A stretch of 64,000 nucleotides of DNA from Streptomyces sp. 135 (GTDB lineage: Bacteria; Actinomycetota; Actinomycetes; Streptomycetales; Streptomycetaceae): NCBI RefSeq assembly GCF_020026305.1, contig NZ_CP075691.1:3341001-3405000 (forward strand), given 5' to 3'. This document shows positions 16,843-25,633 of this stretch, in pieces. A program made the translations under genes and the position numbers. Below the pieces are notes generated by a model. The model did not search any database and had not been told where the DNA came from. It was given only the letters and a program-made list of their open reading frames with translations. Numbering within the stretch: position 1 is the first letter of the stretch; every line of letters begins with the position of its first letter.

Positions 16843-19100
16843 GTACGCAGGAGGGGAGCACCGCCATGCCCGAGGAACAGAGCGCCGTCACCGCCGGGCC
16901 CGTGCTGAGCGTGGTCGTGTACGGCCGCAACGTCCAGGGCCACCTGGCCGCCGGCCTGGACGCCCTCGCCGCGCAGGCCTCGCCGGGCGTCGAGGTGATC
17001 GTCGCCGCGGTGGGTGGCTCCGCGCGGGACACCGCGGCCGGCCGGCCGGGCGTCACCGTCGTCCCGCTGCCCGAGGGCACGGACGACGCGGCGGCGCGGG
17101 TGGCGGGCGCCGAGCGGGCGGGCGGCCGGTGGCTGCACTTCGTGCGCAGCAAGGACACCGTGCCGACGGGCGCGCCGCGTACGGTGGCGGACCGCGTGCT
17201 GGATCTCCCCGCCGGCGTGGACGTACTCGTGGCCGACCACGTCCGCTCGACGTGGCGCCACCAGGGCATGCCGAGCCCCGACGGCAAGCACCTCGCCAGG
17301 CAGGGCCGCCGCGATCTGCCGCCGGCGGACTGCCCGGACCTGCTGCGCGTCACGCCGCTGCTCGGCAACCGCGTGCTGCGGGCGGAGTTCTGGCGGGAGC
17401 ACGCGGAGCACCTGGCGGGGCATGACGAGACGTACGCGGCGTACGCGGCGCTGCTCCTGGCAGGCCGTATCGCGACGCTGGACCAAGTGGCGTTGAACGT
17501 ACGGGAGTTGCGCGCCGAGAGCCTGCCCACCGGCCGCCCCGAGGAGCGCTTCGGCGTCATCGACCGCTATGAGTCGCTGCTCGCCCTCACCGCGGACCTC
17601 GGCCTGCCGGCCGCTCCCCGCGCCGCGCTCTACGACGTGATGGCCGGCGACTGCCTGCGGGTGATCGCCCGCGAGAAGCTGCCCGACCCCGTCCGCAGGG
17701 AGTTCTTCCACCGCGCCTCGAAGGCCGCCGTCGCGTGGCGGCCCGAGGGGTACCGTCGGCCGGGCGGCCTGGAGGGCGTGCGGCGCCGCATCCTCGAAGA
17801 GGACGCGTACACGAAGTACCGCACCTTCCAGACCGCCAACCAGCAGCGCCGCAAGCTGCGTTCGGCGGTCGTGGCGCGCAAGCACAAGGTGGGCGTGAAG
17901 GTCCGCGACCTGCGCTACCGCAGGGAGCTGGAGCGCCCCGTCGACCCCGGCCTCGCGGTCTTCACGGCCTACTGGGACCGGGGCGTGGCGTGCAACCCGG
18001 CCGCCATCGCGGCGAAGCTCGCCGAACTCGCCCCGCACATCCACCCGGTGTGGGTCGTCTCGGCGGCGAACGTCCCGCTGCTGCCGCCCGGCACCGACCA
18101 CGTCGTGCCCGGCACGCGCCGCTACTGGGAGGTGCTGGCGCGCGCCAAGTACCTGGTGAACAACGTCAACTTCCCCAACGCGGTCGTCAAGCGCCCCGAC
18201 GCCATCCACGTCCAGACCCACCACGGCACGCCGCTCAAGCGGATGGGCCTCGACCAGCTCGACTACCCGGCGGCGGCCAAGGGCCTGAACTTCCACAGCC
18301 TGCTGGAGCGCGTCGACAAGTGGACGTACAGCGTCTCCGCGAACAGCCACTCCACACAGATGTGGGAACGCGCCTACCCCTCGCGTTACGAGTCCCTCGA
18401 CTACGGCTATCCGCGCAACGACGTCTTCTACAGCGCGACGGCCGCCGACATCCGCGCGATCCGCGAGCGGCTCGGCATCGCGCCGGGCAAGCGGGCGATC
18501 CTCTACGCGCCGACCCACCGCGACTACGAGGCGGCCTGGACCCCGCGCCTCGACCTGGCCACGCTCGCCGACCGCCTCGGCGAGGACACGGTCCTGCTCG
18601 TGCGCGGCCACTACTTCTACGGCGGCGCGACGTCGCCGCTGGCGGGTCTGCGCAAGAGCGGCCGGATCATCGACGTCTCGTCGTACGACCCGGTGGAGGA
18701 CCTCTCCCTCGCGGCGGACGCCCTGATCACGGACTACTCCTCGATCATGTTCGACTACGCCAACCTGGACCGACCGATCGTCGTCTACGCCGACGACTGG
18801 GAGACGTACGCGAAGACGCGCGGCGTCTACTTCGACCTGATGGTGGAGGCGCCGGGCAAGGTGGCGCGCACGCAGGAGGAGCTGACGGAGGTGTTCACGT
18901 CCGAGGCGTGGCACGACGAGTCGGCCGCCAAGGCACGCAAGGCGTTCCGCGAGCGCTTCTGCGAGTACGACGACGGGCGCGCCGCCGAGCGGGTCGTGCG
19001 CCGCGTCTTCCTCGGCGAGAGCGAGGAGTCGCTGCCGCCCGTGACCCCGGTGGACGAGCGCACCCCGGCCCCGACGCCCGAGGAGGCGACGACCCGATGA
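16839..19100 (+). CDS. TagF-like glycerophosphotransferase with a degenerate GT-A domain (B2)
   Basis: This 753-residue protein starts at ATG 16839, overlapping the A2 stop by 4 bp. Its C-terminal half (about 370-725) is an apparently intact TagF-type polymerase: NNVNFP, THHGTPLKRMG (His462), YAPTHRD, VRGHYFYGG, ITDYSSIMFDYA. The N-terminal 230 residues align with the GT2 domain of B1 (VQG near the start, LLGNRVLRAEFW) but every catalytic motif is gone. VVDDASPD has become VAAVGGSARD, and the DGDD position reads RSKD (103-106). It is therefore a likely pseudo-glycosyltransferase kept as a structural or binding domain. A Pro/Glu/Thr-rich tail ends the protein. It should still transfer glycerol phosphate. 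Confidence 0.88.
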   Translation: MSTQEGSTAMPEEQSAVTAGPVLSVVVYGRNVQGHLAAGLDALAAQASPGVEVIVAAVGGSARDTAAGRPGVTVVPLPEGTDDAAARVAGAERAGGRWLHFVRSKDTVPTGAPRTVADRVLDLPAGVDVLVADHVRSTWRHQGMPSPDGKHLARQGRRDLPPADCPDLLRVTPLLGNRVLRAEFWREHAEHLAGHDETYAAYAALLLAGRIATLDQVALNVRELRAESLPTGRPEERFGVIDRYESLLALTADLGLPAAPRAALYDVMAGDCLRVIAREKLPDPVRREFFHRASKAAVAWRPEGYRRPGGLEGVRRRILEEDAYTKYRTFQTANQQRRKLRSAVVARKHKVGVKVRDLRYRRELERPVDPGLAVFTAYWDRGVACNPAAIAAKLAELAPHIHPVWVVSAANVPLLPPGTDHVVPGTRRYWEVLARAKYLVNNVNFPNAVVKRPDAIHVQTHHGTPLKRMGLDQLDYPAAAKGLNFHSLLERVDKWTYSVSANSHSTQMWERAYPSRYESLDYGYPRNDVFYSATAADIRAIRERLGIAPGKRAILYAPTHRDYEAAWTPRLDLATLADRLGEDTVLLVRGHYFYGGATSPLAGLRKSGRIIDVSSYDPVEDLSLAADALITDYSSIMFDYANLDRPIVVYADDWETYAKTRGVYFDLMVEAPGKVARTQEELTEVFTSEAWHDESAAKARKAFRERFCEYDDGRAAERVVRRVFLGESEESLPPVTPVDERTPAPTPEEATTR

Positions 19101-20773
19101 CGTGGACACCCGATGTCACCGTGACGGTGATCGTCTACAACGACGCGGAACGGCTGCCGCGCGCGGTGGCGTCCCTGCGCCGCCAGACGCACGAGAACAT
19201 CGAGATCGTCATCAGCGACGACCACTCGACGGACGACACGCCGTCCGTGGCACGGCGGTTGGCGGCGCAGGACGACCGCATCACGTATCTGCGCCTCCCG
19301 GAGAACAGCGGCGGATGCAGCGCGCCGCGCAACCGCGCCCTGGACATCGCGCGCGCCCCGTACCTGATGTTCCTGGACAGCGACGACGAACTCCCGGAGC
19401 GAGCGGTGGAGTTGCTGCTCGCGGCGCACCGCGAGCGCGAGGTGGACTTCGCGATGGGGGCGGTGGAGCGGGTCCGGGTGGACACGGGCCGCACGTCGAC
19501 GTGGATGCCGCACTTGGTGGCGGAGCACCGCACGGTGGAGGGAATCGAGGTGGAACCGGCTCTGCTTTTCGAGCACTTGTCCACGAGCAAGATGTACCGC
19601 CGGGAGTTCCTGGACCGCAACGACCTGCGCTTCCCGGAGGGCATCCACTACGAGGACCAGCTGTTCTCGGCGCAGGCGTACTGCCTGGCGAAGTCCTTCA
19701 CGGTGATCCCGGACCCCGTCTACCGCTGGTACATAGCCCCCTACGAGGCGGCGGAGTCGGCATCGATCTCGAACCAGCGCCACAAGCTGACGAACGTACG
19801 GGACCGCATCCACGTACAGCGCCTGATAGACGCTTTCTTGCAGACGAGCGGCCACGAGGGCATCAAGGAAGCGAAGGACTACAAGTTCCTGAAGCACGAC
19901 TTCCGGATGTACGCGGGTGACCTGCCGTTCCGTGACGAGGAGTGGCTGACGGGCTTCGCGGACCTTGTGAACCCGTACCTGGCGGAACTGTCCCCCGGTG
20001 CGTACGCCCGCCTGCCCCGCGCCGAGCGGGTCGTCCTCCAGCTGATCCGCGACAACCGCCTGGCGGACGCGCGACTGGCGGCGCGGGGCCTGGGCCACGG
20101 GGTGGCGCCACGGGAGACGTCGATGGACGCGGAGGGCCGGGTGTACTGGGGCGCGTACGTCCCGGAGTCGGAGAGGTCCCGCGCCGAACTGGACCTGACG
20201 GACCAGGGCCTGGACTCCCGTCCCTTCCCCAGCGCCCAGTTCCGCCACGAGATCACCCGGGTCGACCGCGGCCCGGGAGCCACGGTCGTCCTCACGATCC
20301 GCACGTACGACCCGGGCCTGCGGCTGCCGGTGGGCCCCCAGGTGGCCACGCTCCTCCTGGCCCCGGGCCACCGCCGCATGAAGACCCCCTTCCGCCTGGA
20401 CCCGGTCCGCCCCGGCGTCTTCGAAGGCACGGCCCACTTGGACCTGACGGCGGCCCCCCTCCCCCTCAACGGCTTCGAGGGCACCCGCCACCCGGTCCTG
20501 CAACTGACCTCGGGCACCCTGCGCAACACGTCCCTGCTCCTGGCTCCCCTGACGTTCCCCACCCTGCGGGCCCGCATCGACTACCGGGGTGGCGCGCTCC
20601 CCCACGAGGTCACGGTGGAACCGGAAGGCCGCGCCTCGGGCCGCCTCCAGCTGCGCTGGACACCGGTGGGCGTGACGGCGAAGGTCGTACGCCCCCTGGC
20701 GCACAGGGCGGGGAGGAAGGCGGGGGCGCGGGTGCGGGGGGTTGTGCGGTTGGTGGCGAGCGTGGCGCGGTGA
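19097..20773 (+). CDS. TarS-like GT2 teichoic acid glycosyltransferase
   Basis: This 558-residue protein starts at ATG 19097, overlapping B2 by 4 bp, so A2, B2 and this gene form one translationally coupled unit. The GT-A domain has SDDHSTDDT, NSGGCSAPRN (Asn70), FLDSDD (Asp94) and YEDQLFSAQAY (Glu186-Asp187). The last matches the EDQLF catalytic-base motif of S. aureus TarS very closely. The part from about residue 350 is beta-rich and ends in a basic segment, which could lie on the membrane. Expected role: cytosolic transfer of a sugar from a UDP-sugar to the polyol-phosphate chain. It is the paralogue of the 7550-9256 protein. The actual sugar is not readable from sequence. Confidence 0.82.
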   Translation: MTWTPDVTVTVIVYNDAERLPRAVASLRRQTHENIEIVISDDHSTDDTPSVARRLAAQDDRITYLRLPENSGGCSAPRNRALDIARAPYLMFLDSDDELPERAVELLLAAHREREVDFAMGAVERVRVDTGRTSTWMPHLVAEHRTVEGIEVEPALLFEHLSTSKMYRREFLDRNDLRFPEGIHYEDQLFSAQAYCLAKSFTVIPDPVYRWYIAPYEAAESASISNQRHKLTNVRDRIHVQRLIDAFLQTSGHEGIKEAKDYKFLKHDFRMYAGDLPFRDEEWLTGFADLVNPYLAELSPGAYARLPRAERVVLQLIRDNRLADARLAARGLGHGVAPRETSMDAEGRVYWGAYVPESERSRAELDLTDQGLDSRPFPSAQFRHEITRVDRGPGATVVLTIRTYDPGLRLPVGPQVATLLLAPGHRRMKTPFRLDPVRPGVFEGTAHLDLTAAPLPLNGFEGTRHPVLQLTSGTLRNTSLLLAPLTFPTLRARIDYRGGALPHEVTVEPEGRASGRLQLRWTPVGVTAKVVRPLAHRAGRKAGARVRGVVRLVASVAR

Positions 20774-20785
20774 CCTTGCAGTCCT

Positions 20786-21346
20786 TCAGCTCTCGGGCCT
20801 CGTGGAGGTACCGCAGGGTGCTCGAAGGTCCTTGACCATGACCGCGAACACCGGGGAGTCGGCGAACGGTTGCTGCTCGCCGACCCCGGTGTACCCCCAC
20901 GACTCGTAGAGGGCCCGTACCTTGGGGTGGGTCACGTCGACCAGGAGCACGGCGAGGTCTTCCGTGCGCTCCTTCAACAGTGCTCCGTGCAGGCGCTCGG
21001 AGATGCCGCGTTTGCGCCAGCGCGGGCGCACCATCACCTCGGACACGGCGTAGGTGGAGGAGCGGCCGTCCTTTGGCCGGTATCCGGTGGAGCGCCACCA
21101 TTCGCGGCCGGGGGCGAGCGGGGCGCCGTAGGCGAAACCGGTCGGTTCGTCCTCGTCGTACGCCACGACGCAGGTAAAACCCTCCCTGCTCGACCAGTGG
21201 TCGACGAACCAAGGGAAGCGCTGGTTGAACGGGTCGTCCATGGCGTCGGCATAGGCGTCGGCGTGGACGTCGACGAGCAGTTCCCGGAAGCCGTCGGAGA
21301 GGTGTCCGTACTCGAAGTGCCGCAGGTTGATCACGCTCAGCTCCAT
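20786..21346 (-). CDS. GNAT-family N-acetyltransferase
   Basis: This 186-residue GNAT protein has a GFAYG beta strand, VSEVMVRPRWRKRGISERLH with the acetyl-CoA pyrophosphate loop (R-x-x-R-G-I), and a C-terminal ALYESWGYTGVG. The start ATG 21346 lies 10 bp inside the end of the upstream XRE/TPR gene, so the two are probably co-translated. It converges with the teichoic acid operon at only 12 bp. The substrate cannot be predicted; a small molecule or peptide amine is typical of this branch. Confidence 0.85.
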   Translation of the reverse strand: MELSVINLRHFEYGHLSDGFRELLVDVHADAYADAMDDPFNQRFPWFVDHWSSREGFTCVVAYDEDEPTGFAYGAPLAPGREWWRSTGYRPKDGRSSTYAVSEVMVRPRWRKRGISERLHGALLKERTEDLAVLLVDVTHPKVRALYESWGYTGVGEQQPFADSPVFAVMVKDLRAPCGTSTRPES

Positions 21347-22584
21347 TCGGTTCGCATGCGGTCCGCCCAGTCGCGTGCGCAGGCGGTGGAGGGGGCCAGG
21401 GCGAAAAGGTCCCGGTGGAAGTCGCCGATGAGGATGCGCAGGCGCCCTGGAAGCGGATCGCCGTCCATGATCGTGAAGACGTCGGCGGCAGTGGCTGTGG
21501 CCTGTTCGACGTCTCCCTGGTGCAGCTGCGCGAGGGCAAGTTGTGCGGTCGCGAGGGATCGGTTTCGGCGGAAGCCGGGCGGGATTCTGGCCAGCGCACG
21601 GTGCGCCATGGCTTCGGCGTGGGCGTGGCGTCGGCTGCGGTTGTTGACGATGGCGCCGAGATGGTCGAGTTCGGCTTGGCTGTAGAAGGCCGTCCACTGG
21701 GGGCGTTCGCGCTCCGGGGCCTTCGCGAGAGCGTCCTGGGCAGACCCCAGTGAGCGGAGGGCACCGCGGCTGTCGCCGAGCGCCGCGTACGCGAGAGCGG
21801 CGCGGATGCGTCCCAAAGAATCGAAGAACGGGTCGCGGCGGGCCGCTTGAGAGGCTTGTGCCGCCTGAGCGGCCGCGAAGGCTTCGTGCCAGTCGTGACG
21901 CTGCGCGGCGAGACTCGCCATGCTGACCCACACGCTCACTTCTGTGGGGCCGTCCTGGGAAAGTCCGGCGTACGTCGTGGCTTCGTTCAGATATCTCTGC
22001 GCCTGGTCGAGGTCGCGGGCGTCGATGCAGGACCATGCGGCCGCATACGTGTAGTCGGCGGCCAGCGCGTACAGGGCTCGGCGGACGCGTTCGCCGGCGT
22101 TGCGCCGCTGCAGTTCCAGCACGCTGTCGCGGCCTTTGAGGGCGGCTTCCTCCAGATCGGTGTGCCCGCCTTGCCGCTGGTCAGTCGTGACGAGCGCGTG
22201 CAGCCCGGCAGCGGCCCGGGCCACGTCCGCCATGCCGACCGCCCGGCGCTGGGCCACCAGCGGAACCGTGGCGGCCGCGGTCCCGGTGGCCGAGGCGATG
22301 AAGGTGCGGCGCCGCACGGGGTCCTCCTGCGGGTGGTGCATGGTGCGTGGTGCGCTGAGCCCCAGGTGCTCGACAGGGCATCCGAACACCCGCTCAAGAG
22401 CTGCGCATGTACGCCCGATGGGGCGGCGGGACGTCCCGTTCAGCAGATTGCGGATCGTGCGGGCGGAGACGTCACCGGGCCTGCCGGTGATCCCTGCCAA
22501 CGCAGCGTTCATCCGACCGGCCAATTCTTCCTGGGTGAGCCCGAGTTCGTCCATCCGGCTCTTCAGGACGACGTTCGCTCCCAT
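21337..22584 (-). CDS. XRE-family regulator with TPR-like C-terminus
   Basis: This 415-residue protein begins with an XRE helix-turn-helix (about 8-75: LTQEELAGRMNAAL, SARTIRNLLNG). An RRRTFIASATG segment at about 94-104 looks like a Tat motif but lies in the middle of a regulator and is common in this streptomycete family. The rest is helical TPR-like repeats that probably sense a peptide or protein partner. The divergent gene codes for an HATPase-type protein, and such XRE/HATPase pairs are recurrent in Streptomyces. The GNAT gene downstream overlaps by 10 bp. The target genes are unknown. Confidence 0.8.
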   Translation of the reverse strand: MGANVVLKSRMDELGLTQEELAGRMNAALAGITGRPGDVSARTIRNLLNGTSRRPIGRTCAALERVFGCPVEHLGLSAPRTMHHPQEDPVRRRTFIASATGTAAATVPLVAQRRAVGMADVARAAAGLHALVTTDQRQGGHTDLEEAALKGRDSVLELQRRNAGERVRRALYALAADYTYAAAWSCIDARDLDQAQRYLNEATTYAGLSQDGPTEVSVWVSMASLAAQRHDWHEAFAAAQAAQASQAARRDPFFDSLGRIRAALAYAALGDSRGALRSLGSAQDALAKAPERERPQWTAFYSQAELDHLGAIVNNRSRRHAHAEAMAHRALARIPPGFRRNRSLATAQLALAQLHQGDVEQATATAADVFTIMDGDPLPGRLRILIGDFHRDLFALAPSTACARDWADRMRTEWS

Positions 22585-22826
22585 GCCGTCGACGGTAGAC
22601 GTGCGGACATGACCGAGCCAGACCCCTTGTAACGGGTACGCAAAGTCTTCCGGTTCGAGGGAGTCGGCGAGAGCCCGGCCTTTCCTGTTCCGCGACAGCC
22701 GTCGGCCGTTGACTGGGTATCAGCTCGTCGAGGTCTGGTTGCCCTTCCCTCGACGGCATGGAGGAGAGCCCGTCACGACGCCACCCTGGCGCGGGGGCGG
22801 GCGTTCACCCCGGAGGGGATGTTCCT

Positions 22827-23249
22827 GTGACCATGAGCGCGGCCAGCCCTACCGCGACCGGCAACCCCGGATACACCGAGACGATGCCGTGCAAGCCTGC
22901 GTCCGCTCGCCGGGCGCGTCTGCTCGTCTCCACCGCCCTGCACGCCTGGGGGATAGGCGAACTGGCCGAGGTCGGAGTGCTGATCGTCGCCGAGCTGGTC
23001 AACAACGCCATCGACCACACCCGGTGCCGAGTGGTCCGCGTCCTAGTGACCCGGCCCGCGGATGGCGTGGTCCGTATCGGCGTGGCCGACAAGTGCAAGG
23101 ACGTACCCGAGAGGGGAGACCCCGACGACGACTCCGAGGAGGGGCGCGGCCTGTTCCTCGTCGAGGCGCTGAGCCGGAGATGGGGCTACGACCGGAAGCG
23201 CTGGGGCAAGGTCGTCTGGGCAGAGCTGGAAGCACCGGCCAAGCACTGA
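22827..23249 (+). CDS. Anti-sigma-like HATPase domain protein
   Basis: This 140-residue GHKL ATP-binding protein is of the RsbW/SpoIIAB-like type common in Streptomyces. The N box is ELVNNAIDHT, the G1 region is GVADKCKDVP and the G2 box is EEGRGLFLVEALSRRWG. The GTG start 22827 follows GGAGGGG at 22812-22818, and an ATG at 22833 is possible. The G1 box lacks the usual V-x-D-x-G-x-G form, which is typical of these small family members. It may bind a sigma or anti-anti-sigma factor; the partner is not evident here. A hairpin terminator follows immediately. Confidence 0.8.
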   Translation: MTMSAASPTATGNPGYTETMPCKPASARRARLLVSTALHAWGIGELAEVGVLIVAELVNNAIDHTRCRVVRVLVTRPADGVVRIGVADKCKDVPERGDPDDDSEEGRGLFLVEALSRRWGYDRKRWGKVVWAELEAPAKH

Positions 23250-23251
23250 AG

Positions 23252-23279
23252 CCCCCGGGCGCCTTACGGCTCCCGGGGG
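23252..23279 (+). terminator. Hairpin after the HATPase gene
   Basis: Cccccggg at 23252-23259 pairs perfectly with cccggggg at 23272-23279 across a 12-nt loop, starting 2 nt after the stop codon. No U-tract is present, as is usual in this GC-rich background. Confidence 0.6.
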
Positions 23280-23318
23280 ACGCTCCAAAGCCTCGGGGGC
23301 CTGGCGCGTGAGACGAAC

Positions 23319-23529
23319 GACGACGCACGATGATCATCCGGTCCGCCACCTCGACACGGACGAGCGGGACGTCCAGGACAAGGCACAGACTGAACTCCCG
23401 CCCAGGCCGGACACCGTGCAGCACGGTGTTCGTGGCGAGTTCGGAGACGTAGAGCCGGGCGTCGTGCAGTCGTTTCCTTACCGTGTGGACGAGCAAGTCC
23501 GCCGCTATCGGCCAGCAGGAGAATGCCAT
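23319..23529 (-). pseudogene. Remnant of a second HATPase regulator gene
   Basis: On the minus strand the frame from ATG 23529 reads MAFSCWPIAADLLVHTVRKR, then ARLYVSELATNTVLHG and LVLDVPLVRVEVAD. These are the start, N box and G1 strand of an HATPase anti-sigma-like protein. About a dozen residues seem missing before ARLYVSEL. After VEVAD the similarity stops: there is no G2 box and the frame runs on antisense into the neighbouring gene. The codon for Met1 overlaps the start of the UTRA gene on the other strand by 2 bp. It is best read as a decayed, formerly divergent gene. Confidence 0.55.
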
Positions 23530-24070
23530 GAGCGACCCCACCTGGGTCAGTACCTCGATGCCGTACCTGACGCCCCGGGAGCAGGGGCAGCCCGACGCCT
23601 GGGGCGAAGAGGCCGCCTCCCGGGGCGGCAAGGGCAGCCAGCGCATCGTGTATGCCGGTGAGGTGCCCGCGCCGGAGGAGGTCGCCGCCCTGCTCGGTGT
23701 GGCCGCCGGGGAACCAGTCGTCGTGCGCCGCAGGGTCATCGAATACGACGTCCTGCCCTGCGAGTTGACGGACACCTACTACCCCGTGGAGATCGCCCGC
23801 GGCACCCGCCTCGCCGGGACAGGCAAGATCCGGGGTGGAGCCGTCACGCTCCTCGCCGAACTCGGACACGTCGGCGTACGCGTCCGCGAGGACGTCACCG
23901 CCCGCATGCCCACGGCGGGCGAGCGCGAGACCTTGCGCCTGGGCGGCGACGAACCGGTCCTCCGGCTGAACAGGGTCACCCTGGACGGCGACGACCGACC
24001 GATCCAGGCCGACATGATCCTCATGCCGGCCCACCGCCAGCGGCTCCGCTACGAGATCAGGATCGAATGA
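23528..24070 (+). CDS. UTRA-domain protein without the GntR DNA-binding domain
   Basis: This 180-residue protein starts at ATG 23528, 6 nt after AGGAG at 23517-23521. Nearly the whole length is a UTRA ligand-binding fold as in the GntR/HutC regulators: RIVYAGEVPAPEEVAALLG, VVVRRRVIEYDVLPCELTDTY, KIRGGAV, and the end PIQADMILMPAHRQRLRYEI. HutC-type regulators are usually 230-250 residues and begin with a winged helix. Here none is present, and the upstream DNA is filled by an HATPase remnant on the other strand. UTRA-only proteins of this type recur in Streptomyces, so this need not be a broken gene. The ligand and partner are unknown. Confidence 0.78.
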   Translation: MSDPTWVSTSMPYLTPREQGQPDAWGEEAASRGGKGSQRIVYAGEVPAPEEVAALLGVAAGEPVVVRRRVIEYDVLPCELTDTYYPVEIARGTRLAGTGKIRGGAVTLLAELGHVGVRVREDVTARMPTAGERETLRLGGDEPVLRLNRVTLDGDDRPIQADMILMPAHRQRLRYEIRIE

Positions 24071-24130
24071 CCGAGGCGCACCCCGACCGTCCTCACGGCT
24101 GCAGTGCGCACGCCGGTCGACCGCCCCGCT

Positions 24131-25633
24131 TCACCCCATCACCTCATACAACACCTGCCCCCTAGGCCCCACCCCCGCCTCCCGCAGCGCGGGATCGTCG
24201 GCGCGCAACCCCCCGTCCCCCGGATACGCCACAACCCACCGCACCCCGTACCGCCGCAGAATGCCCAGCCGCTCCGCCCGTGCCGTGCCCGGCGCGAAGT
24301 ACTCCCGTACCGCAGCCACCCGCTCCCCCTCATCCGGCAGGAAGAAGTCCGGATAGCCTGGGGCCACCGTGTAGGGCCCGTACGCCGGGATCTGGCGGGC
24401 AGGGAACGTCTTCGCCATGACCACGTCGCCGTAACGCACCCGCACCCGCGACGACGTCAGCCAGTGGTAACCCGTCCACGGCGGCCGGTACTTCGCGGCC
24501 ACCGGACCCGGCAGCACCCCCCGCGGCACCACATACCCCAGCGTTCCCGCCTGCGTCCACGCGCCCAGCAGCAGCGCCGCGCCCAGCAGGGCGGCGAAGG
24601 CCCTGCGTAGAGCGCCCGCCTCGAAGACCTCCAGCGCCGCCGCCACCTGCGCCGGGAGCAGGGCGGCGGGCAGCACCCTGCCCCACGAGTAGTGGCCGGT
24701 CAGGCCGCCCGCCGCGAACATCAGCGTGCCGAGCGCGAAGAAGAGGGCCAGGGGGTCGCGGCGATCCCTGCGCCACCGCACCGCCAGCGCCGCCACGCCC
24801 AGCAGCGCGAGGCCGAAGTGCGGCAGCAGGTTCCGGTACAGGGAGCGGTGGATCTCCTCCAGGCCACCCGCACCGAACAGGTCGAAGAAGGAGTAGTACG
24901 GCCAGAGCGCCAACACCCCGAACCCGAGCGCCAGGCCGCCCGCCACCCGCAGCAGCACCGCCCGCCCCGGCCACGGCCGCGCCCCGAGCACCATCGCCAG
25001 CGCCCCGAACGACGCGACCACGCCCGTGAACTGGTGGGACAGGAGAATCACCGCCCACAGCGCCCCGAGCCCCAGGAACACCCGCCACCCCGCGGCCGAG
25101 CGCAACGCCTTCCGCAGCAGCGCCCAGAAGTGGAAGGAGAGTCCGAGCGCGAACGTACTCGGATACGAGACCGTCAGCGCCAGGGAATTCAACCCCAGGA
25201 AACCGCTCCAGTTGAACAGCCCCGGGCCCCAGAGCAGCAGCAGGCACAGCACCGCCAGCGGCATCACCCCGCGGCGCGTACTGAACGTACGTACGAAGTG
25301 GCCGACGCCCGTCGCCAGCAGCCCCAGCCCCGCCGCCGCCGCCACCCGCAGCACCACGAACGTGCCGAGCCCGGTCGCCTTCGCCAGGCAGCCGAGCAGC
25401 AGGGTCCAGGGCGAGTAGTAAGGGCTCGGGGTGTCGGCGTCGACCAGGGGGTTGCCGGGGTGCAGTGGGTCGTTGCGCAGGCGTTCGATCGTCGCCGCGT
25501 GGATGCCGAGGTCGCCCGCCCAGGGCAGCCGGACGATAACCAGGAGGAGCAGGGCGACAAGCAGCAGGGCGAAGGCGTGCGGTACGAGAACACGCAGCGG
25601 GGCCCGTATGCCCCCCTTAGTGGCGACGCGCAT
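24131..25633 (-). CDS. GT-C-like membrane glycosyltransferase of a Gtr-type operon
   Basis: This 500-residue polytopic protein has about eleven membrane helices. It is a clear paralogue of the 5957-7522 protein: loop 1 DLGIHAATIERLRND with LHPGNP, YYSP, SYPSTFALGL, LWPYYSFF, then TGHYSWGR. It is the last gene of a minus-strand operon with a DPM1-like transferase and a GtrA protein, overlapping the GtrA gene by 17 bp. In the CsbB-GtcA-YfhO and Gtr systems these three parts make, flip and use a polyprenyl-phosphate sugar. By that logic this protein is the transferase that acts outside the membrane, probably on teichoic acid. The substrate is inferred. Confidence 0.75.
   Translation of the reverse strand: MRVATKGGIRAPLRVLVPHAFALLLVALLLLVIVRLPWAGDLGIHAATIERLRNDPLHPGNPLVDADTPSPYYSPWTLLLGCLAKATGLGTFVVLRVAAAAGLGLLATGVGHFVRTFSTRRGVMPLAVLCLLLLWGPGLFNWSGFLGLNSLALTVSYPSTFALGLSFHFWALLRKALRSAAGWRVFLGLGALWAVILLSHQFTGVVASFGALAMVLGARPWPGRAVLLRVAGGLALGFGVLALWPYYSFFDLFGAGGLEEIHRSLYRNLLPHFGLALLGVAALAVRWRRDRRDPLALFFALGTLMFAAGGLTGHYSWGRVLPAALLPAQVAAALEVFEAGALRRAFAALLGAALLLGAWTQAGTLGYVVPRGVLPGPVAAKYRPPWTGYHWLTSSRVRVRYGDVVMAKTFPARQIPAYGPYTVAPGYPDFFLPDEGERVAAVREYFAPGTARAERLGILRRYGVRWVVAYPGDGGLRADDPALREAGVGPRGQVLYEVMG

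Noticed and set aside
22304..22306. Tat signal in the XRE/TPR regulator (RRRTFIASATG)
   Set aside because: It is internal, after a DNA-binding domain, and recurs in cytosolic regulators of this family.
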